NCBI RefSeq assembly: GCF_026242055.1
Contig: NZ_JAPJDL010000005.1
Coordinates: forward strand, 255,089 to 319,088
Length of the DNA: 64,000 nt
Source: Lentzea sp. NEAU-D7
Lineage (GTDB): Bacteria; Actinomycetota; Actinomycetes; Mycobacteriales; Pseudonocardiaceae
Direction: 5' to 3'
Made by a program: the position numbers and the translations under genes. Shown piece after piece: positions 38,961 through 48,563 of this stretch. The stretch's first letter is position 1, and every line of letters begins with the position of its first letter. The notes beneath the pieces were generated by a model. It had not been told where the DNA came from. It saw only the letters and a program-made list of their open reading frames with translations, and did no database searches.

Positions 38961-41900
38961 CTAGATGTTGCGGCGGTACTGCCCGCCCACCTCGAAGAAC
39001 GCCTCGGTGATCTGCCCGAGCGTGCACACGCGGGCCGCGTCCATCAGCACCGCGAACACGTTCTCGTTCGTCTGCGCCACCTCGCGCAGCCGCGCCAGCG
39101 CCTTCTGCGCCTCGTCGCGGTGTGCGGCCTGGTAGGCGCGGGTGCGGTTGACCTGCGACTCCTTCTCCTTCTCGGTGGCGCGCGCGAGCTCGATCTTCAC
39201 GACCTCGCGTTCGCCGCTCTCGGGCAGGAAGGTGTTGACGCCGATCAGCGGCAGCGAGCCGTCGTGCTTGCGCTGTTCGTAGAGCATCGACTCGTCCTGG
39301 ATGCGGCCGCGCTGGTAGCCGGTCTCCATCGCGCCCAGCACGCCGCCGCGTTCGGAGATGCGGTCGAACTCCATCAGCACGGCCTCTTCGACGAGGTCGG
39401 TCAGCTCGTCGATGACGAACGAGCCCTGCAGCGGGTTCTCGTTCGCGGAGAGGCCCCACTCCTTGTTGATGATCATCTGGATGGCCATCGCGCGGCGGAC
39501 GGACGACTCCGTGGGAGTGGTGATCGCCTCGTCGTAAGCGTTGGTGTGCAAGGAGTTGCAGTTGTCGTACAGCGCGCAGAGGGCCTGCAGCGTCGTGCGG
39601 ATGTCGTTGAAGTCCATCTCCTGCGCGTGCAGCGAACGGCCCGACGTCTGCACGTGGTACTTGAACTTCTGCGAACGCTCCGCGGCGCCGTAGCGGTCGC
39701 GCATGGCCACGGCCCAGATGCGGCGCGCCACGCGGCCGATGACGCTGTACTCGGCGTCCATGCCGTTGGAGAAGAAGAACGACAGGTTCGGCGCGAAGTC
39801 GTCGATGTTCATGCCGCGCGCCAGGTACGACTCGACGTAGGTGAAGCCGTTGGCGAGCGTGAAGGCGAGCTGGCTGATGGGGTTCGCCCCGGCCTCGGCG
39901 ATGTGGTAGCCCGAGATCGACACCGAGTAGAAGTTGCGGACCTGCTGCTGGATGAACCACTCCTGGATGTCCGCCATCATGCGCAGCGAGAACTCCGTGG
40001 AGAAGATGCAGGTGTTCTGGCCCTGGTCCTCCTTGAGGATGTCGGCCTGAACGGTGCCGCGGACGTTGGCCAGCGCGAACGCCCTGAGCCTCGCGTACTC
40101 GTCCGCGTCGGGCTCGCGGTCGTTGTCCGCCTTGAACTTCTCGACCTGCTGGTCGATCACCGTGTTGAGGAAGTACGCGAGGATCGTCGGCGCCGGGCCG
40201 TTGATCGTCATCGACACGGACGTCGTCGGCGCGACCAGGTCGAAGCCGTCGTACAGGGCCTTCATGTCGTCGAGCGACGCGATCGAGACGCCGGAGGTGC
40301 CGATCTTGCCGTAGACGTCCGGCGGGGTGTCGGGGTCGCGGCCGTAGAGCGTCACCGAGTCGAACGCCGTGGACAGGCGCGTGGCCGGGTTGCCCTTGGA
40401 CAGGTACTTGAAGCGGCGGTTGGTGCGGAACGCGTCACCCTCGCCCGCGAACATGCGCGCCGGGTCCTCGCCCTCGCGCTTGAACGGGAAAACCCCTGCC
40501 GTGTACGGGAAGAAGCCCGGCAGGTTCTCCTTGCGCAGGAACCGCAGCAACGAACCCTCGTCGTCGTGGCGGGGCAGGCTGACCCGGCGGACCTGGTTGC
40601 CGGACAATGTCTCGCGCGTGAGCCTGGTGCGGATCTCCTTGTCCCGCACCTTGAACACGAGCTCGTCGCCGGAGTACTGCTCGACGGTCGCCGGCCAGGC
40701 CCTCAGCAGGTCCGCCGTCTCGCGGTCCACCTCGCGCTCGGCCTCCGCCGCCAGCTCCGCGATGTCCGCGACGCCCTTGCCCGCTGCCTCCAGAGCCTTC
40801 TGCGCACCGGCGAGCTGGCTGTGCCTGCGGACCGCCTCGACCTGCTCCTCGGTCCTGCGGTGGTAGCCGCGCACCGTGTCGGAGATGTCGGAGAGGTAGC
40901 GCGCACGGGAGGCGGGCACGACCGTGGACGCGGAGGTCGACGTCTTGCCGGAGACGACGGGGAGCGCGCCCTCCTGCACCGCGAGACCGTGCTCCACCAG
41001 GCCGTCGCGCAGGAACTGGTAGAGCGCCGTCACGCCGTCGTCGTTGAACGTCGCGGCGGACGTGCCGTAGACCGGCATCTCCTCCCACTTGACGCCGAAC
41101 GCCTCGCGGTTGCGCACCATCTGCCGCGCGACGTCCCTGCGCGCGTCCTCGGCACCGCGGCGCTCGAACTTGTTGATCGCCACGGCGTCCGCGTAGTCGA
41201 GCATGTCGATCTTCTCGAGCTGCGACGCGGCACCGAACTCCGGCGTCATCACGTACAGCGAGAAGTCGACGAACGGCACGATGGCCGCGTCACCCTGACC
41301 GATACCGGGCGTCTCGACGATGACCAGGTCGGCACCGGACGCCTTGCACGCCACGATGGCCTGCTCCAGGCCGTCCGGGATCTCGCTGCCCGCACGGCGC
41401 GTGGCCAGCGAACGGAAGAACACGCGGTCGCCGTCGAGGCAGTTCATCCGGATGCGGTCGCCGAGCAGCGCGCCACCACCACGCCGGCGCGTCGGGTCGA
41501 CGGCGAGCACGGCGATGCGCAGCTTGTCCTGCTGGTCGAGCCGGAAGCGGCGCACCAGCTCGTCGGTGAGCGACGACTTGCCCGAGCCACCGGTGCCGGT
41601 GATGCCCAGGACCGGCACCTTGCGCGTGGTCGTCAGCGGCTCCGCGGTACCGGCCTCGATGTGCGTGATCGCGCGCGCCAGGGCCTCGTCCGCTCCCGTC
41701 AGCAGCGCGTCGTGGCTGAACGGCTCCGTCAGCGCGTGGTCGCACTCCTCGATCATCAGGTTGATCATCCGGGCGAGGCCGAGCGTCTGCCCGTCCTGCG
41801 GCGAGAAGATCCGCGCGACCCCGCGCGAGTGCAGCAGCTCGATCTCCTCGGGGACGATGACGCCGCCACCGCCGCCGTAGACCCGGATGTGCCCGGCGCC

Positions 41901-42167
41901 GCGCTCGTTGAGCAGCTCGACCAGGTACGAGAAGTACTCGACGTGCCCACCCTGGTACGCGCTGATGGCGATGCCCTGGGCGTCCTCCTGGATCGCCGCG
42001 TCGACGACCTCCGACACCGACCTGTTGTGGCCGAGGTGGATGACCTCCGCACCCTGCGACTGCAGGATCCTCCGCATGATGTTGATAGCCGCGTCGTGGC
42101 CGTCGAACAGGCTGGACGCGGTCACAAAGCGCACCGGGTTCACCGGCTTGTGCAGAGTGGTCGCCAT
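38961..42167 (-). CDS. icmF: Fused isobutyryl-CoA mutase (IcmF)
   Basis: 1068 residues. Domain order: cobalamin-binding (VTASSLFDGHDAAINIMRRIL, with the D-x-H-x-x-G-like DGHD and VYGGGGGVIVPEEIELL), MeaB-type GTPase chaperone (P-loop GITGTGGSGKSSLTDE at about 195-210, AVDPTRRRGGGALLGDR, VETPGIGQGD, NKFERRGAEDA), then the TIM-barrel mutase domain (PYTAGVFP, PATRLSTAFDSVTLYGRDPD, LRMMADIQEW). It interconverts isobutyryl-CoA and butyryl-CoA using adenosylcobalamin, with the G-protein guarding the cofactor. Length and domain order are those of the family. It is divergent from the DUF1801 gene. Confidence 0.95.
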   Translation of the reverse strand: MATTLHKPVNPVRFVTASSLFDGHDAAINIMRRILQSQGAEVIHLGHNRSVSEVVDAAIQEDAQGIAISAYQGGHVEYFSYLVELLNERGAGHIRVYGGGGGVIVPEEIELLHSRGVARIFSPQDGQTLGLARMINLMIEECDHALTEPFSHDALLTGADEALARAITHIEAGTAEPLTTTRKVPVLGITGTGGSGKSSLTDELVRRFRLDQQDKLRIAVLAVDPTRRRGGGALLGDRIRMNCLDGDRVFFRSLATRRAGSEIPDGLEQAIVACKASGADLVIVETPGIGQGDAAIVPFVDFSLYVMTPEFGAASQLEKIDMLDYADAVAINKFERRGAEDARRDVARQMVRNREAFGVKWEEMPVYGTSAATFNDDGVTALYQFLRDGLVEHGLAVQEGALPVVSGKTSTSASTVVPASRARYLSDISDTVRGYHRRTEEQVEAVRRHSQLAGAQKALEAAGKGVADIAELAAEAEREVDRETADLLRAWPATVEQYSGDELVFKVRDKEIRTRLTRETLSGNQVRRVSLPRHDDEGSLLRFLRKENLPGFFPYTAGVFPFKREGEDPARMFAGEGDAFRTNRRFKYLSKGNPATRLSTAFDSVTLYGRDPDTPPDVYGKIGTSGVSIASLDDMKALYDGFDLVAPTTSVSMTINGPAPTILAYFLNTVIDQQVEKFKADNDREPDADEYARLRAFALANVRGTVQADILKEDQGQNTCIFSTEFSLRMMADIQEWFIQQQVRNFYSVSISGYHIAEAGANPISQLAFTLANGFTYVESYLARGMNIDDFAPNLSFFFSNGMDAEYSVIGRVARRIWAVAMRDRYGAAERSQKFKYHVQTSGRSLHAQEMDFNDIRTTLQALCALYDNCNSLHTNAYDEAITTPTESSVRRAMAIQMIINKEWGLSANENPLQGSFVIDELTDLVEEAVLMEFDRISERGGVLGAMETGYQRGRIQDESMLYEQRKHDGSLPLIGVNTFLPESGEREVVKIELARATEKEKESQVNRTRAYQAAHRDEAQKALARLREVAQTNENVFAVLMDAARVCTLGQITEAFFEVGGQYRRNI

Positions 42168-42170
42168 GAG

Positions 42171-42192
42171 AATAGTTTGACTTCCTACTATT
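42171..42192. promoter_or_regulatory. Inverted repeat just upstream of icmF
   Basis: AATAGT (42171-42176) and ACTATT (42187-42192) separated by 10 bases lie 4 bases before the icmF start codon on the minus strand. The spacing suits a dimeric repressor. Confidence 0.45.
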
Positions 42193-42242
42193 GGACGTGC
42201 AACCGAGGGTGGTCCAGGTCTCTGTATCGAGAAGGAGACGCC

Positions 42243-42317
42243 ATGGTCCCGCCACCTGCCACAGGTTCGCTCGCGGAGCGCTTCCCGCGAGTAGCGTGCC
42301 GCCATGGCCGACGTTGA
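42243..42317 (+). CDS. Possible 24-codon leader peptide ahead of the DUF1801 gene
   Basis: AAGGAG at 42232-42237 sits 5 bases before ATG 42243, the best ribosome-binding site in this intergenic region. The frame (MVPPPATGSLAERFPRVACR, then HGRR and stop) ends inside the next gene, overlapping its ATG by 14 bases. It may be a leader coupling translation into the DUF1801 gene, whose own site is weak, or chance. Confidence 0.35.
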   Translation: MVPPPATGSLAERFPRVACRHGRR

Positions 42318-42645
42318 CGACTACTTCGCGAGCCTCGACGCCCCGGCACGCGCCGCGTTCACCCGCATCCGCGCGCTGGCCGAGGAACTGGCCCCGGCGG
42401 CCGAGCAGGGGCTGAGCTACGGCCTGGCCGCCCTGAGGCTCAACGGCAAGCCGCTGCTCGGGTTCAAGGCGGCCAAGGACCACCTGGCCGTGTTCCCGTT
42501 CAGCCCCGCGGCCGTGGACGTGGTGCGGGACCGGCTGGCCGGTTTCTCGCTCTCCAAGGGCACCGTGCGGTTCACCCCGGAGACGCCGCTGCCCGACGAC
42601 GTGGTGCGCGACCTGGTGCGGCAGCGGATGGGCGAGATCGGCTGA
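42304..42645 (+). CDS. DUF1801 / iron-chaperone-like protein (YdhG family)
   Basis: 113 residues with the small helical DUF1801 fold: DVDDYFASLDAPARAAFTRIRALAEELAPAAEQGLSYGLAAL, LLGFKAAKDHLAVFPFSP and LSKGTVRFTPETPLPDDVVRDLV. Family members resemble frataxin-like iron chaperones, but direct evidence for most is lacking. Single gene followed by a strong terminator. Confidence 0.9.
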   Translation: MADVDDYFASLDAPARAAFTRIRALAEELAPAAEQGLSYGLAALRLNGKPLLGFKAAKDHLAVFPFSPAAVDVVRDRLAGFSLSKGTVRFTPETPLPDDVVRDLVRQRMGEIG

Positions 42646-42683
42646 ACGGCAGCGGGCCGACCCCTCACGCGGCCCGCTGCCGT
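42646..42683. terminator. Bidirectional terminator between convergent genes
   Basis: A 14-bp perfect stem (ACGGCAGCGGGCCG at 42646-42659, complement at 42670-42683) with a 10-nt loop lies directly after the DUF1801 stop and before the end of the convergent secreted-protein gene. Confidence 0.85.
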
Positions 42684-42699
42684 CACCCGGCTCGGTGGA

Positions 42700-43206
42700 T
42701 CACACGCAGTACATGAAGCCCTTGGCCTGGGCCGCGGCACTCCAGTCGCTGCTGCCGTGCTTCACGTGGAGCCAGGCGCTCGCCCACCAGGCGCACGGCG
42801 TCTCCCAGCGGCCCGGCGAGTTGATCGTGCGCTGCTGGCCTGCGGCCAGCGTGATGCTGTCGTCGACCTCGAGGAACGAGTCGTCGCCATTGGGGTCGCT
42901 GGACCCGAAGATGCGGTACCGCACTGTGCGCGCACTGGCCGCCGTGTTGATCAGACCGATGTACGAGACCCGGAAACAGCTGTCGCTGTCGCAGTTGTAC
43001 CGGAAACACGCCTGGTAGCGGATGACGCCGTAGCTCTTGGTCGCGGAGCACACCGGCGAGGCCGCCGCTGAGAAGTCGCCGGACGGCTGCACCGCGTACG
43101 CGGCGGGTGCCGGCACCGGCGAGGCCACCGCGGCACCGGGACTCGCCAGCCCGAACACCGCGACGAGGGCCAGCACAGCCGGCCACGCGAACTGTCGTTG
43201 GAACAT
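42700..43206 (-). CDS. Secreted Cys-containing protein of unknown function
   Basis: 168 residues from ATG 43206 (GAGGGGA upstream). Signal peptide FQRQFAWPAVLALVAVFGLA then SPGAAVASP. The mature part has Cys in PVCSATKS, RYQACFRYNCDSDSCF, ETPCAWW and FMYC, probably disulfide-linked, and a beta-rich middle (RYRIFGSSDPNGDDSFLEVDDSITLAAGQQRTI). I do not recognise a named family; similar small exported proteins are common in actinomycetes. Role unknown. Confidence 0.75.
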   Translation of the reverse strand: MFQRQFAWPAVLALVAVFGLASPGAAVASPVPAPAAYAVQPSGDFSAAASPVCSATKSYGVIRYQACFRYNCDSDSCFRVSYIGLINTAASARTVRYRIFGSSDPNGDDSFLEVDDSITLAAGQQRTINSPGRWETPCAWWASAWLHVKHGSSDWSAAAQAKGFMYCV

Positions 43207-43323
43207 CGGATCCCCTCTGGTCGAACGTGGTTGCCCGACCAGGTCTACGGACCCCGGCGTTGTCCGATAACCCGGATCCCGCCCGGAAAACCCGCCCGTG
43301 GACAACCGGACGAGCGAACAAGC

Positions 43324-46300
43324 TCAGTCCAGCGGGCACACCGGCGCGTACGGCAGTTCCGGCAGGTACCGGTGCCATTCGCGCTCGGTCAGCGGGTCAC
43401 CGGTGCCGGCGCAGATCGCGGCGGTGACGGCGTCCTCGTCGGTCTGCCACGTGCGCAGCGCCCGGTCCCCTCCCCCGGTCAGGAGCAGGTCGCCGACCGG
43501 CCGGAAGACCGCCGTGTTCACCGGTGAGCCGGTGGCGGACAGGACCGCGGTCCGGGTGGCCCGCGCCGGGTCGGCGACGTTCCACAGCCAGGTGGAGCCG
43601 TCGATCACGGCGGCGGCGAGCACTCCGCCGTCCGGGTGGAAGGAGAGCTCGAAGATCCGGCCGGTGGGACCGGTGAGCTCACCGGTCCTGCGGGGCGCCC
43701 CCGGATCGGTGACGTCCCACAGGACCACGACGCTGTCGACGCCACCGACGGCGAGCACCGTCCCCGAGGGGTTGAACACGGCGCTGTAGGCGTAGCTGTT
43801 CAGACCTCCGAGCCTGTTCAGCAGCCGGGGCGTGCCGGTCAGGTCGAACAGGTAGGTGGTGCTGTCGCCGCTCGCCGCGGCCAGCACCTCGCCCGAGGGG
43901 TGCCAGTCGAGGTCCAGGACGAGGTTCTCCGGCGTGTCCAGCACGGTCACGAGCACGGGCCGCAGGGGATCCGAGAGGTTCCAGACGCGGACGGACGTGT
44001 CCCGGCCCCCGGCGGCGAGCAGGGTGCCGTCCGGGCTGAACGCCACGGCCGTCACCTCGTCGTGCGAACCGCCGAGCCGGTGCCGTACGCGGGGGTGCGC
44101 GGCGTCGGTGACGTCGAGCAGGTGCACCTCGCCTCCGGTCGTGCCCGCGGCGAGCCGGGTGCCGTCACCGGACAGGTCGCCGGCACCGCTGAACGTCGCG
44201 CCATCCGACTTCAGTCCGGTGACCAGCGGTTCGAGGGACTTCGAGGTGTCCCACAGCGAGGCACTGCCCTCGGCCAGGACGGCCATCCGGGTGCCGTCGG
44301 CACTGAACGGCGTGTCGGCGATCGGCGCGTCCGAATGCCGTCGCGGGGACAGGGGCCAGATCCGCAACGCGCCGTCGCTGGCGACGGAGGCGACAGACCG
44401 GCCGCCGTCGGTGAAGGTGGCCCAGCTGACGACGTCCGGGTGCGGCAGGGTCTGCAGGGTCGACCAGGTCGTGGCGTCGAGCACCCGGATCGTGGAGTCG
44501 GCACTGCTCGCCAGCAGGTGACGGCCGTCGGGGCTGAACGCGGTCGCGGTCACCCGGAGGTCGAAAGGGGCCGACCGCTGTTCGAGCGCGCTGGGTGACC
44601 GGGGTTCGGAGATGTTCCAGGCCCGCAACGAGCAGTCGTGCGATCCCGCGACGAGGGTGCGGCCGTCCGGGGAGATCGACACGGCCGGGACCGGCCGCCC
44701 GCCCGTGCCGAGGACCGCGAGCTCGGTACCAGCGGTGTTCCACAGGTGCACGGTGCCCGACTCGGTCCCGGACGCCAGCAACCCGTCGGCTCCGTAGGTG
44801 ACCGTCTTGGTCCTCGAGGACGCGGGCAGGGGCTCGAGCGGGCGCGGGTTCGCCAGGTCGGTGATGTCCCACCGCAGGACCCGGTCGCCTCCGGCCGCCG
44901 CGAGCTGGGTGCCGCTCTGGTCGATGTCGAGGCGTTCGACCGGACCGTTCGCGCCCATCGGGCCGCCGAGCGATCTGGGGTCGTGGGGATCGGAGATGCG
45001 CCAGAGCGTGATGGTCGCGTCGACGTCGCCGACGGCGAGCGTGCGGCCGTCGGGTGACAACGTCAGCGCGTAGACCACCGCACCCCGCCGCTGTCTCGGC
45101 ATGAACTTCTTCGCGCGGACCAGCCTGCCGTCCACCCTGGTGAACAACTGCACCGAACCGTCGGTCGCGTCGCTGACAGCGACCACGGCACCGTCCGCCG
45201 AGGCGTCCATCGCGGTCGGGCCGGCGCCACCGAGGTAGCGGACGGGCAGCGCCGAGGACGACGATTCGAGCAGCGCCGACCTCGCCTCGGTCGTGTGCGC
45301 GATGCCGTGTCCCGCGACGGAGATCTGCGCCGCGAGCGCCGGGTCGGTGTCGCGCAGTTTCGCCGCGGTCAGCGCGAGTTGCCGGGACAGCGCGTTGTTG
45401 CGGGAGTTCAGCGCGTCGGTGCGGGCGTTGCCGGCGACGACCGCGAGCACGCCCGCGACGATCGCGCAGACGACGGCGGCGGCGGTCACCGCGGTCAACC
45501 GCCTGGACCGCCGCCGGACCGCCGCTTCGGCCCGCCGAGCCTGCGCGGTGCTCTCGTCGAGGAACGCCCGCTCCTCCTGGCTGAGCCGGACGGGCGCCGT
45601 GGCGGAGTCGGCGTAGGCGCGCAGGTGCTCCAGCCGGGCGCCCGCCGCGAGGGTCGCGGGATCGTGCCCGGCACCCGCCCAGATCCGGGTCGCCTCGGCG
45701 ATCGAGCGGTGCACGCGCAGCGCGTCGCGGTGGTCGTCGATCCACCCGCGCAGCCTCGGCCACGCCGTGAGCACGGCGTCGTGCGCGATCTCGGCCGTGT
45801 TCTGGTCGACCGTGATCAGCCGGGCGCAGGCGAGCCGGTCGACCACCGCGTCCGCGTCCGGGGCGAGGCCGAGCAGTTCGACGACTTCCACCCGGCGGCG
45901 CACCGCCGCGCCCGTGTCCTCGTCCAGGACGAGCAGTCTGAGCAGCATCTCGGCGGCCAGCGCCTGAGCGGCGGGGTCGAGCGCGCCGAACGCGGCCTCC
46001 GCGGTGCGCGCGACAGCGGCGTTGATGCCGCCCGCCGCAGCGAAACCGGCCGTGGTCAGCACGTCACCGCGACGCCGGCGCCAGGTCTCCAGGAGGGCGT
46101 GCGACAGCAACGGCAGCACACCCGCCTGCCCGACGGCCTCGTTCACGACGGTGACGAGCAGCGCGCGTTCCACCGACAGCCCCACGGACAGCGCAGGCCT
46201 GCTCACCGCCTCGCACAGTTCCTCGCGGCCCATCGGCCCCACGAGCACCTGGTTGCACCGCAGGACCTCGATCAGCCCGGGGTGCTCGGCGCAGCGGCCG

Positions 46301-47073
46301 TAGAAGTCGGCGCGCACGCCCAGCACCAGCCGGATCCGCCGGTCCTCACGACCGGCCAGCGCGAGCACACCGTCGATGAACGCTGTGCGCTCGTCCGCGT
46401 CGCACAGCGTGTAGAGCTCCTCGAACTGGTCCACGACGATCAGCAGCGCCGTGCCGGACGGCAACGCATCGACCGCCTCGGTGACCGCGGCCTCGTCGTC
46501 CCCCGCCGCACCCAGTTCGTCGAGCAGACTCGCCCAGGGGCGGCCGCCCGGCGACATGATGATCGTGCGCAGTGCGGCCCGCTGACCCGCCCGGTGCAGC
46601 GCGGGCACGACTCCGGCCGCGAGCAGCGAACTCTTCCCCGCACCGGACGGCCCGAGAACGACGGTGACCCGATGGTCCGCAATTCGCTCGACGACCTCGG
46701 CCACGAGACGTTCCCGTCCGAAGAAAAGATCAGCGTCATCGGCCCGGAAACTGCTCAGGCCGCAGTACGGCGCCCGGCTCGTCCCCTCGGGAGCACCGCG
46801 CGCCTCGGCCACGGCGACGGCAGCGGCCTGCCATTTCGCCGACCATTCCTGTTTGTCTCCTCCGCAGGCCATCGCATAGGCGAGAGCGACGTCCAGCGTC
46901 GGCAGCCGTCGCCCTCCCGCGGCGGCCGCGACGGTCGAGACGGCGTAACCGCTGCGCGCCGCGAGCTGCCGATACGTCGGCGCGCCCGCGTCGTGACGAA
47001 GCTTGCGCAGGTCTGCGGCAAAGCGCTGAACCGCACCTTGCGCAGCATCCAGCGGTCGTTCCGGTCGAGGCAT
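43324..47073 (-). CDS. HTH - nSTAND1 NTPase - WD40 repeat signalling protein
   Basis: 1249 residues. An N-terminal XRE-type helix-turn-helix (RFAADLRKLRHDAGAPTYRQLAARSGYAVSTVAAAAGG, residues 17-55) precedes the nSTAND1 NTPase: APYCGLSSFRADDADLFFGRE, P-loop GPSGAGKS (141-148) and Walker B LLIVVDQFEELYTL. A helical arm follows, then a predicted membrane segment (AVVCAIVAGVLAVVAG, about residue 540), and about 13 WD40 repeats (LAVGDVDATITLWRISDP, LAAGGRDTSVRVWNLSDP). STAND proteins switch on nucleotide binding and oligomerise; WD40 is the sensor. GGGGGGTAGGAA precedes the ATG. A palindrome lies upstream. Confidence 0.92.
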   Translation of the reverse strand: MPRPERPLDAAQGAVQRFAADLRKLRHDAGAPTYRQLAARSGYAVSTVAAAAGGRRLPTLDVALAYAMACGGDKQEWSAKWQAAAVAVAEARGAPEGTSRAPYCGLSSFRADDADLFFGRERLVAEVVERIADHRVTVVLGPSGAGKSSLLAAGVVPALHRAGQRAALRTIIMSPGGRPWASLLDELGAAGDDEAAVTEAVDALPSGTALLIVVDQFEELYTLCDADERTAFIDGVLALAGREDRRIRLVLGVRADFYGRCAEHPGLIEVLRCNQVLVGPMGREELCEAVSRPALSVGLSVERALLVTVVNEAVGQAGVLPLLSHALLETWRRRRGDVLTTAGFAAAGGINAAVARTAEAAFGALDPAAQALAAEMLLRLLVLDEDTGAAVRRRVEVVELLGLAPDADAVVDRLACARLITVDQNTAEIAHDAVLTAWPRLRGWIDDHRDALRVHRSIAEATRIWAGAGHDPATLAAGARLEHLRAYADSATAPVRLSQEERAFLDESTAQARRAEAAVRRRSRRLTAVTAAAVVCAIVAGVLAVVAGNARTDALNSRNNALSRQLALTAAKLRDTDPALAAQISVAGHGIAHTTEARSALLESSSSALPVRYLGGAGPTAMDASADGAVVAVSDATDGSVQLFTRVDGRLVRAKKFMPRQRRGAVVYALTLSPDGRTLAVGDVDATITLWRISDPHDPRSLGGPMGANGPVERLDIDQSGTQLAAAGGDRVLRWDITDLANPRPLEPLPASSRTKTVTYGADGLLASGTESGTVHLWNTAGTELAVLGTGGRPVPAVSISPDGRTLVAGSHDCSLRAWNISEPRSPSALEQRSAPFDLRVTATAFSPDGRHLLASSADSTIRVLDATTWSTLQTLPHPDVVSWATFTDGGRSVASVASDGALRIWPLSPRRHSDAPIADTPFSADGTRMAVLAEGSASLWDTSKSLEPLVTGLKSDGATFSGAGDLSGDGTRLAAGTTGGEVHLLDVTDAAHPRVRHRLGGSHDEVTAVAFSPDGTLLAAGGRDTSVRVWNLSDPLRPVLVTVLDTPENLVLDLDWHPSGEVLAAASGDSTTYLFDLTGTPRLLNRLGGLNSYAYSAVFNPSGTVLAVGGVDSVVVLWDVTDPGAPRRTGELTGPTGRIFELSFHPDGGVLAAAVIDGSTWLWNVADPARATRTAVLSATGSPVNTAVFRPVGDLLLTGGGDRALRTWQTDEDAVTAAICAGTGDPLTEREWHRYLPELPYAPVCPLD

Positions 47074-47114
47074 TTCCTACCCCCCTGAGAACCCACTCCC
47101 CTTTTCCCCTGCGG

Positions 47115-47131
47115 GAAACCGTATCGGTTTC
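47115..47131. promoter_or_regulatory. Palindrome upstream of the STAND-WD40 gene
   Basis: GAAACCG (47115-47121), TAT, CGGTTTC (47125-47131): a perfect 7-3-7 inverted repeat 42 bases before the start codon, in a fairly A+T-rich 146-base intergenic stretch. It could be the site for the protein's own HTH. Confidence 0.45.
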
Positions 47132-47219
47132 TCAGCATTCCGACCACGACACGCCCTACAATTAAGCTTCCCCTAAACAATTGCCATGCACATTGGAATT
47201 CCGGTTCGGGAGGGATCGG

Positions 47220-48464
47220 CTAGCGCGCGGCGCCCCACTCGTGCGCGAGGGCGGCGGCCTCCCCGCGCGAGCCGACTCCGAGCTTCTCCAGGATCTTGGC
47301 CACGTGGAACTTCACCGTCGACTCGCTGATGTGCAGCTCACCGGCGATGTCGCGGTTGCGCCGCCCGCGGGCGAGGCGGCCCAGCACCTCGAGCTCCCGC
47401 GCGCCCAGCACGGTCAGCGGGTCCTCGCGCGGGCTCTCCGGCGGCCCGAGCGGCACCTCGATCGTCACGGTCGCACCCCAGCCCGGCACCGCGTCGACCT
47501 CGACCTTCCCGCCGAGCGGTCCGAGGCGTTCCGGCACCCGGCGCCGGTCGAGGCTGCCGCAGGACAGGGTGCCGGGACCGTCGTCCCGCACGGTCGCCCG
47601 CAGCACCGCGCCGACGATCTTCCAGCCGATGTGGACGCGGCCGACCCCGCCCTGGTCGTCCAGCATCGCGTGCACGGACGCCCTGACCACCGCGGCGGCC
47701 GTCGCGGAGATCTCGGTCGGCACGATCCGGTCCGCGCCCTCCTCCGCGCCGGGCGTGCCGAGGTCCAGGCGCACGTCGCGGCCGCGCAGCACGCGGCGCA
47801 GCGACTCGGCGAGCCGTTCGAAGGCCTCTCCCGCCCGTTCCTCGGTCTGCGCCCGGTCCAGGTCGGCCCGCGACCGCAGTTCGACCAGCGCGGTGACGGC
47901 CAGGTCGGCGGCCCGCGAGCGGGCGGTCGCGTCGTCCACGCCGTGGTCGCGCAGCACACCGAGCAGCGCGGTCAGCGAGGCGCCGTACGCGTCGCCGAGA
48001 TCGGAGATGGCGACGGCACGGGCCGCCGCGGCCGCGCGGGACACGGCGAGCGTCGCGGGCACCGCCTCGTTGCGCAGGCCCTCCATGTGCGCGGTCACCA
48101 CGTCCCACAGCGCGACGGCGGGCGCCAGCACCTCCGCGGCCACCGGGGTGTCGTCGGTGCGCAGCAGCACGAGCAACGCGTTCGGTTCGGACACGTCGCT
48201 CACCAGCACGACGACCGGTACTTCGGCCCCAGCCATGACCGCCCGCCCCTGCCAGGCTCCCCTGGCCGGCAGCAGGGGACGCAACGCGGCGATGTCGGTG
48301 ATCGTCACCGGCGCCTCGCCGCGGAGCTTGAACGGCGCGAACGAGCAGTTGGACAACTCGGCCACGGCCTGGTGCGGAATGGCGCCGCCGATCGCCGCCG
48401 ACAGCCGCGACAGCGTCTCGCTCAGCGGTGCCCGGATCACGTCGGCGGCGGCCAGCAGGTCCAT
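47220..48464 (-). CDS. LuxR-family regulator with histidine-kinase-like domain
   Basis: 414 residues. The N-terminal half is GAF-like or helical (VTITDIAALRPLLPARGAWQGRAV, ALWDVVTAHMEGL). A HATPase-like remnant follows (AAAVVRASVHAMLDDQGG, RATVRDDGPGTLSCG, LGGKVEVDAVPGWGATVTIEVPLG). The C-terminal LuxR HTH is LTVLGARELEVLGRLARGRRNRDIAGELHISESTVKFHVAKILEKLGVGSRGEA. No receiver domain is seen, so it senses directly rather than by phosphorelay. It is divergent from the oxidoreductase gene and may control it. Confidence 0.88.
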   Translation of the reverse strand: MDLLAAADVIRAPLSETLSRLSAAIGGAIPHQAVAELSNCSFAPFKLRGEAPVTITDIAALRPLLPARGAWQGRAVMAGAEVPVVVLVSDVSEPNALLVLLRTDDTPVAAEVLAPAVALWDVVTAHMEGLRNEAVPATLAVSRAAAAARAVAISDLGDAYGASLTALLGVLRDHGVDDATARSRAADLAVTALVELRSRADLDRAQTEERAGEAFERLAESLRRVLRGRDVRLDLGTPGAEEGADRIVPTEISATAAAVVRASVHAMLDDQGGVGRVHIGWKIVGAVLRATVRDDGPGTLSCGSLDRRRVPERLGPLGGKVEVDAVPGWGATVTIEVPLGPPESPREDPLTVLGARELEVLGRLARGRRNRDIAGELHISESTVKFHVAKILEKLGVGSRGEAAALAHEWGAAR

Positions 48465-48563
48465 GGCGACGAGCGTAGCCCGCTGAGACTGACGCTCCGC
48501 TGGCCTTTCGACTAGGTGGGACTAGCCGAAGTAATGGGGCGGAAGAACACGACCCTCGCTAGT

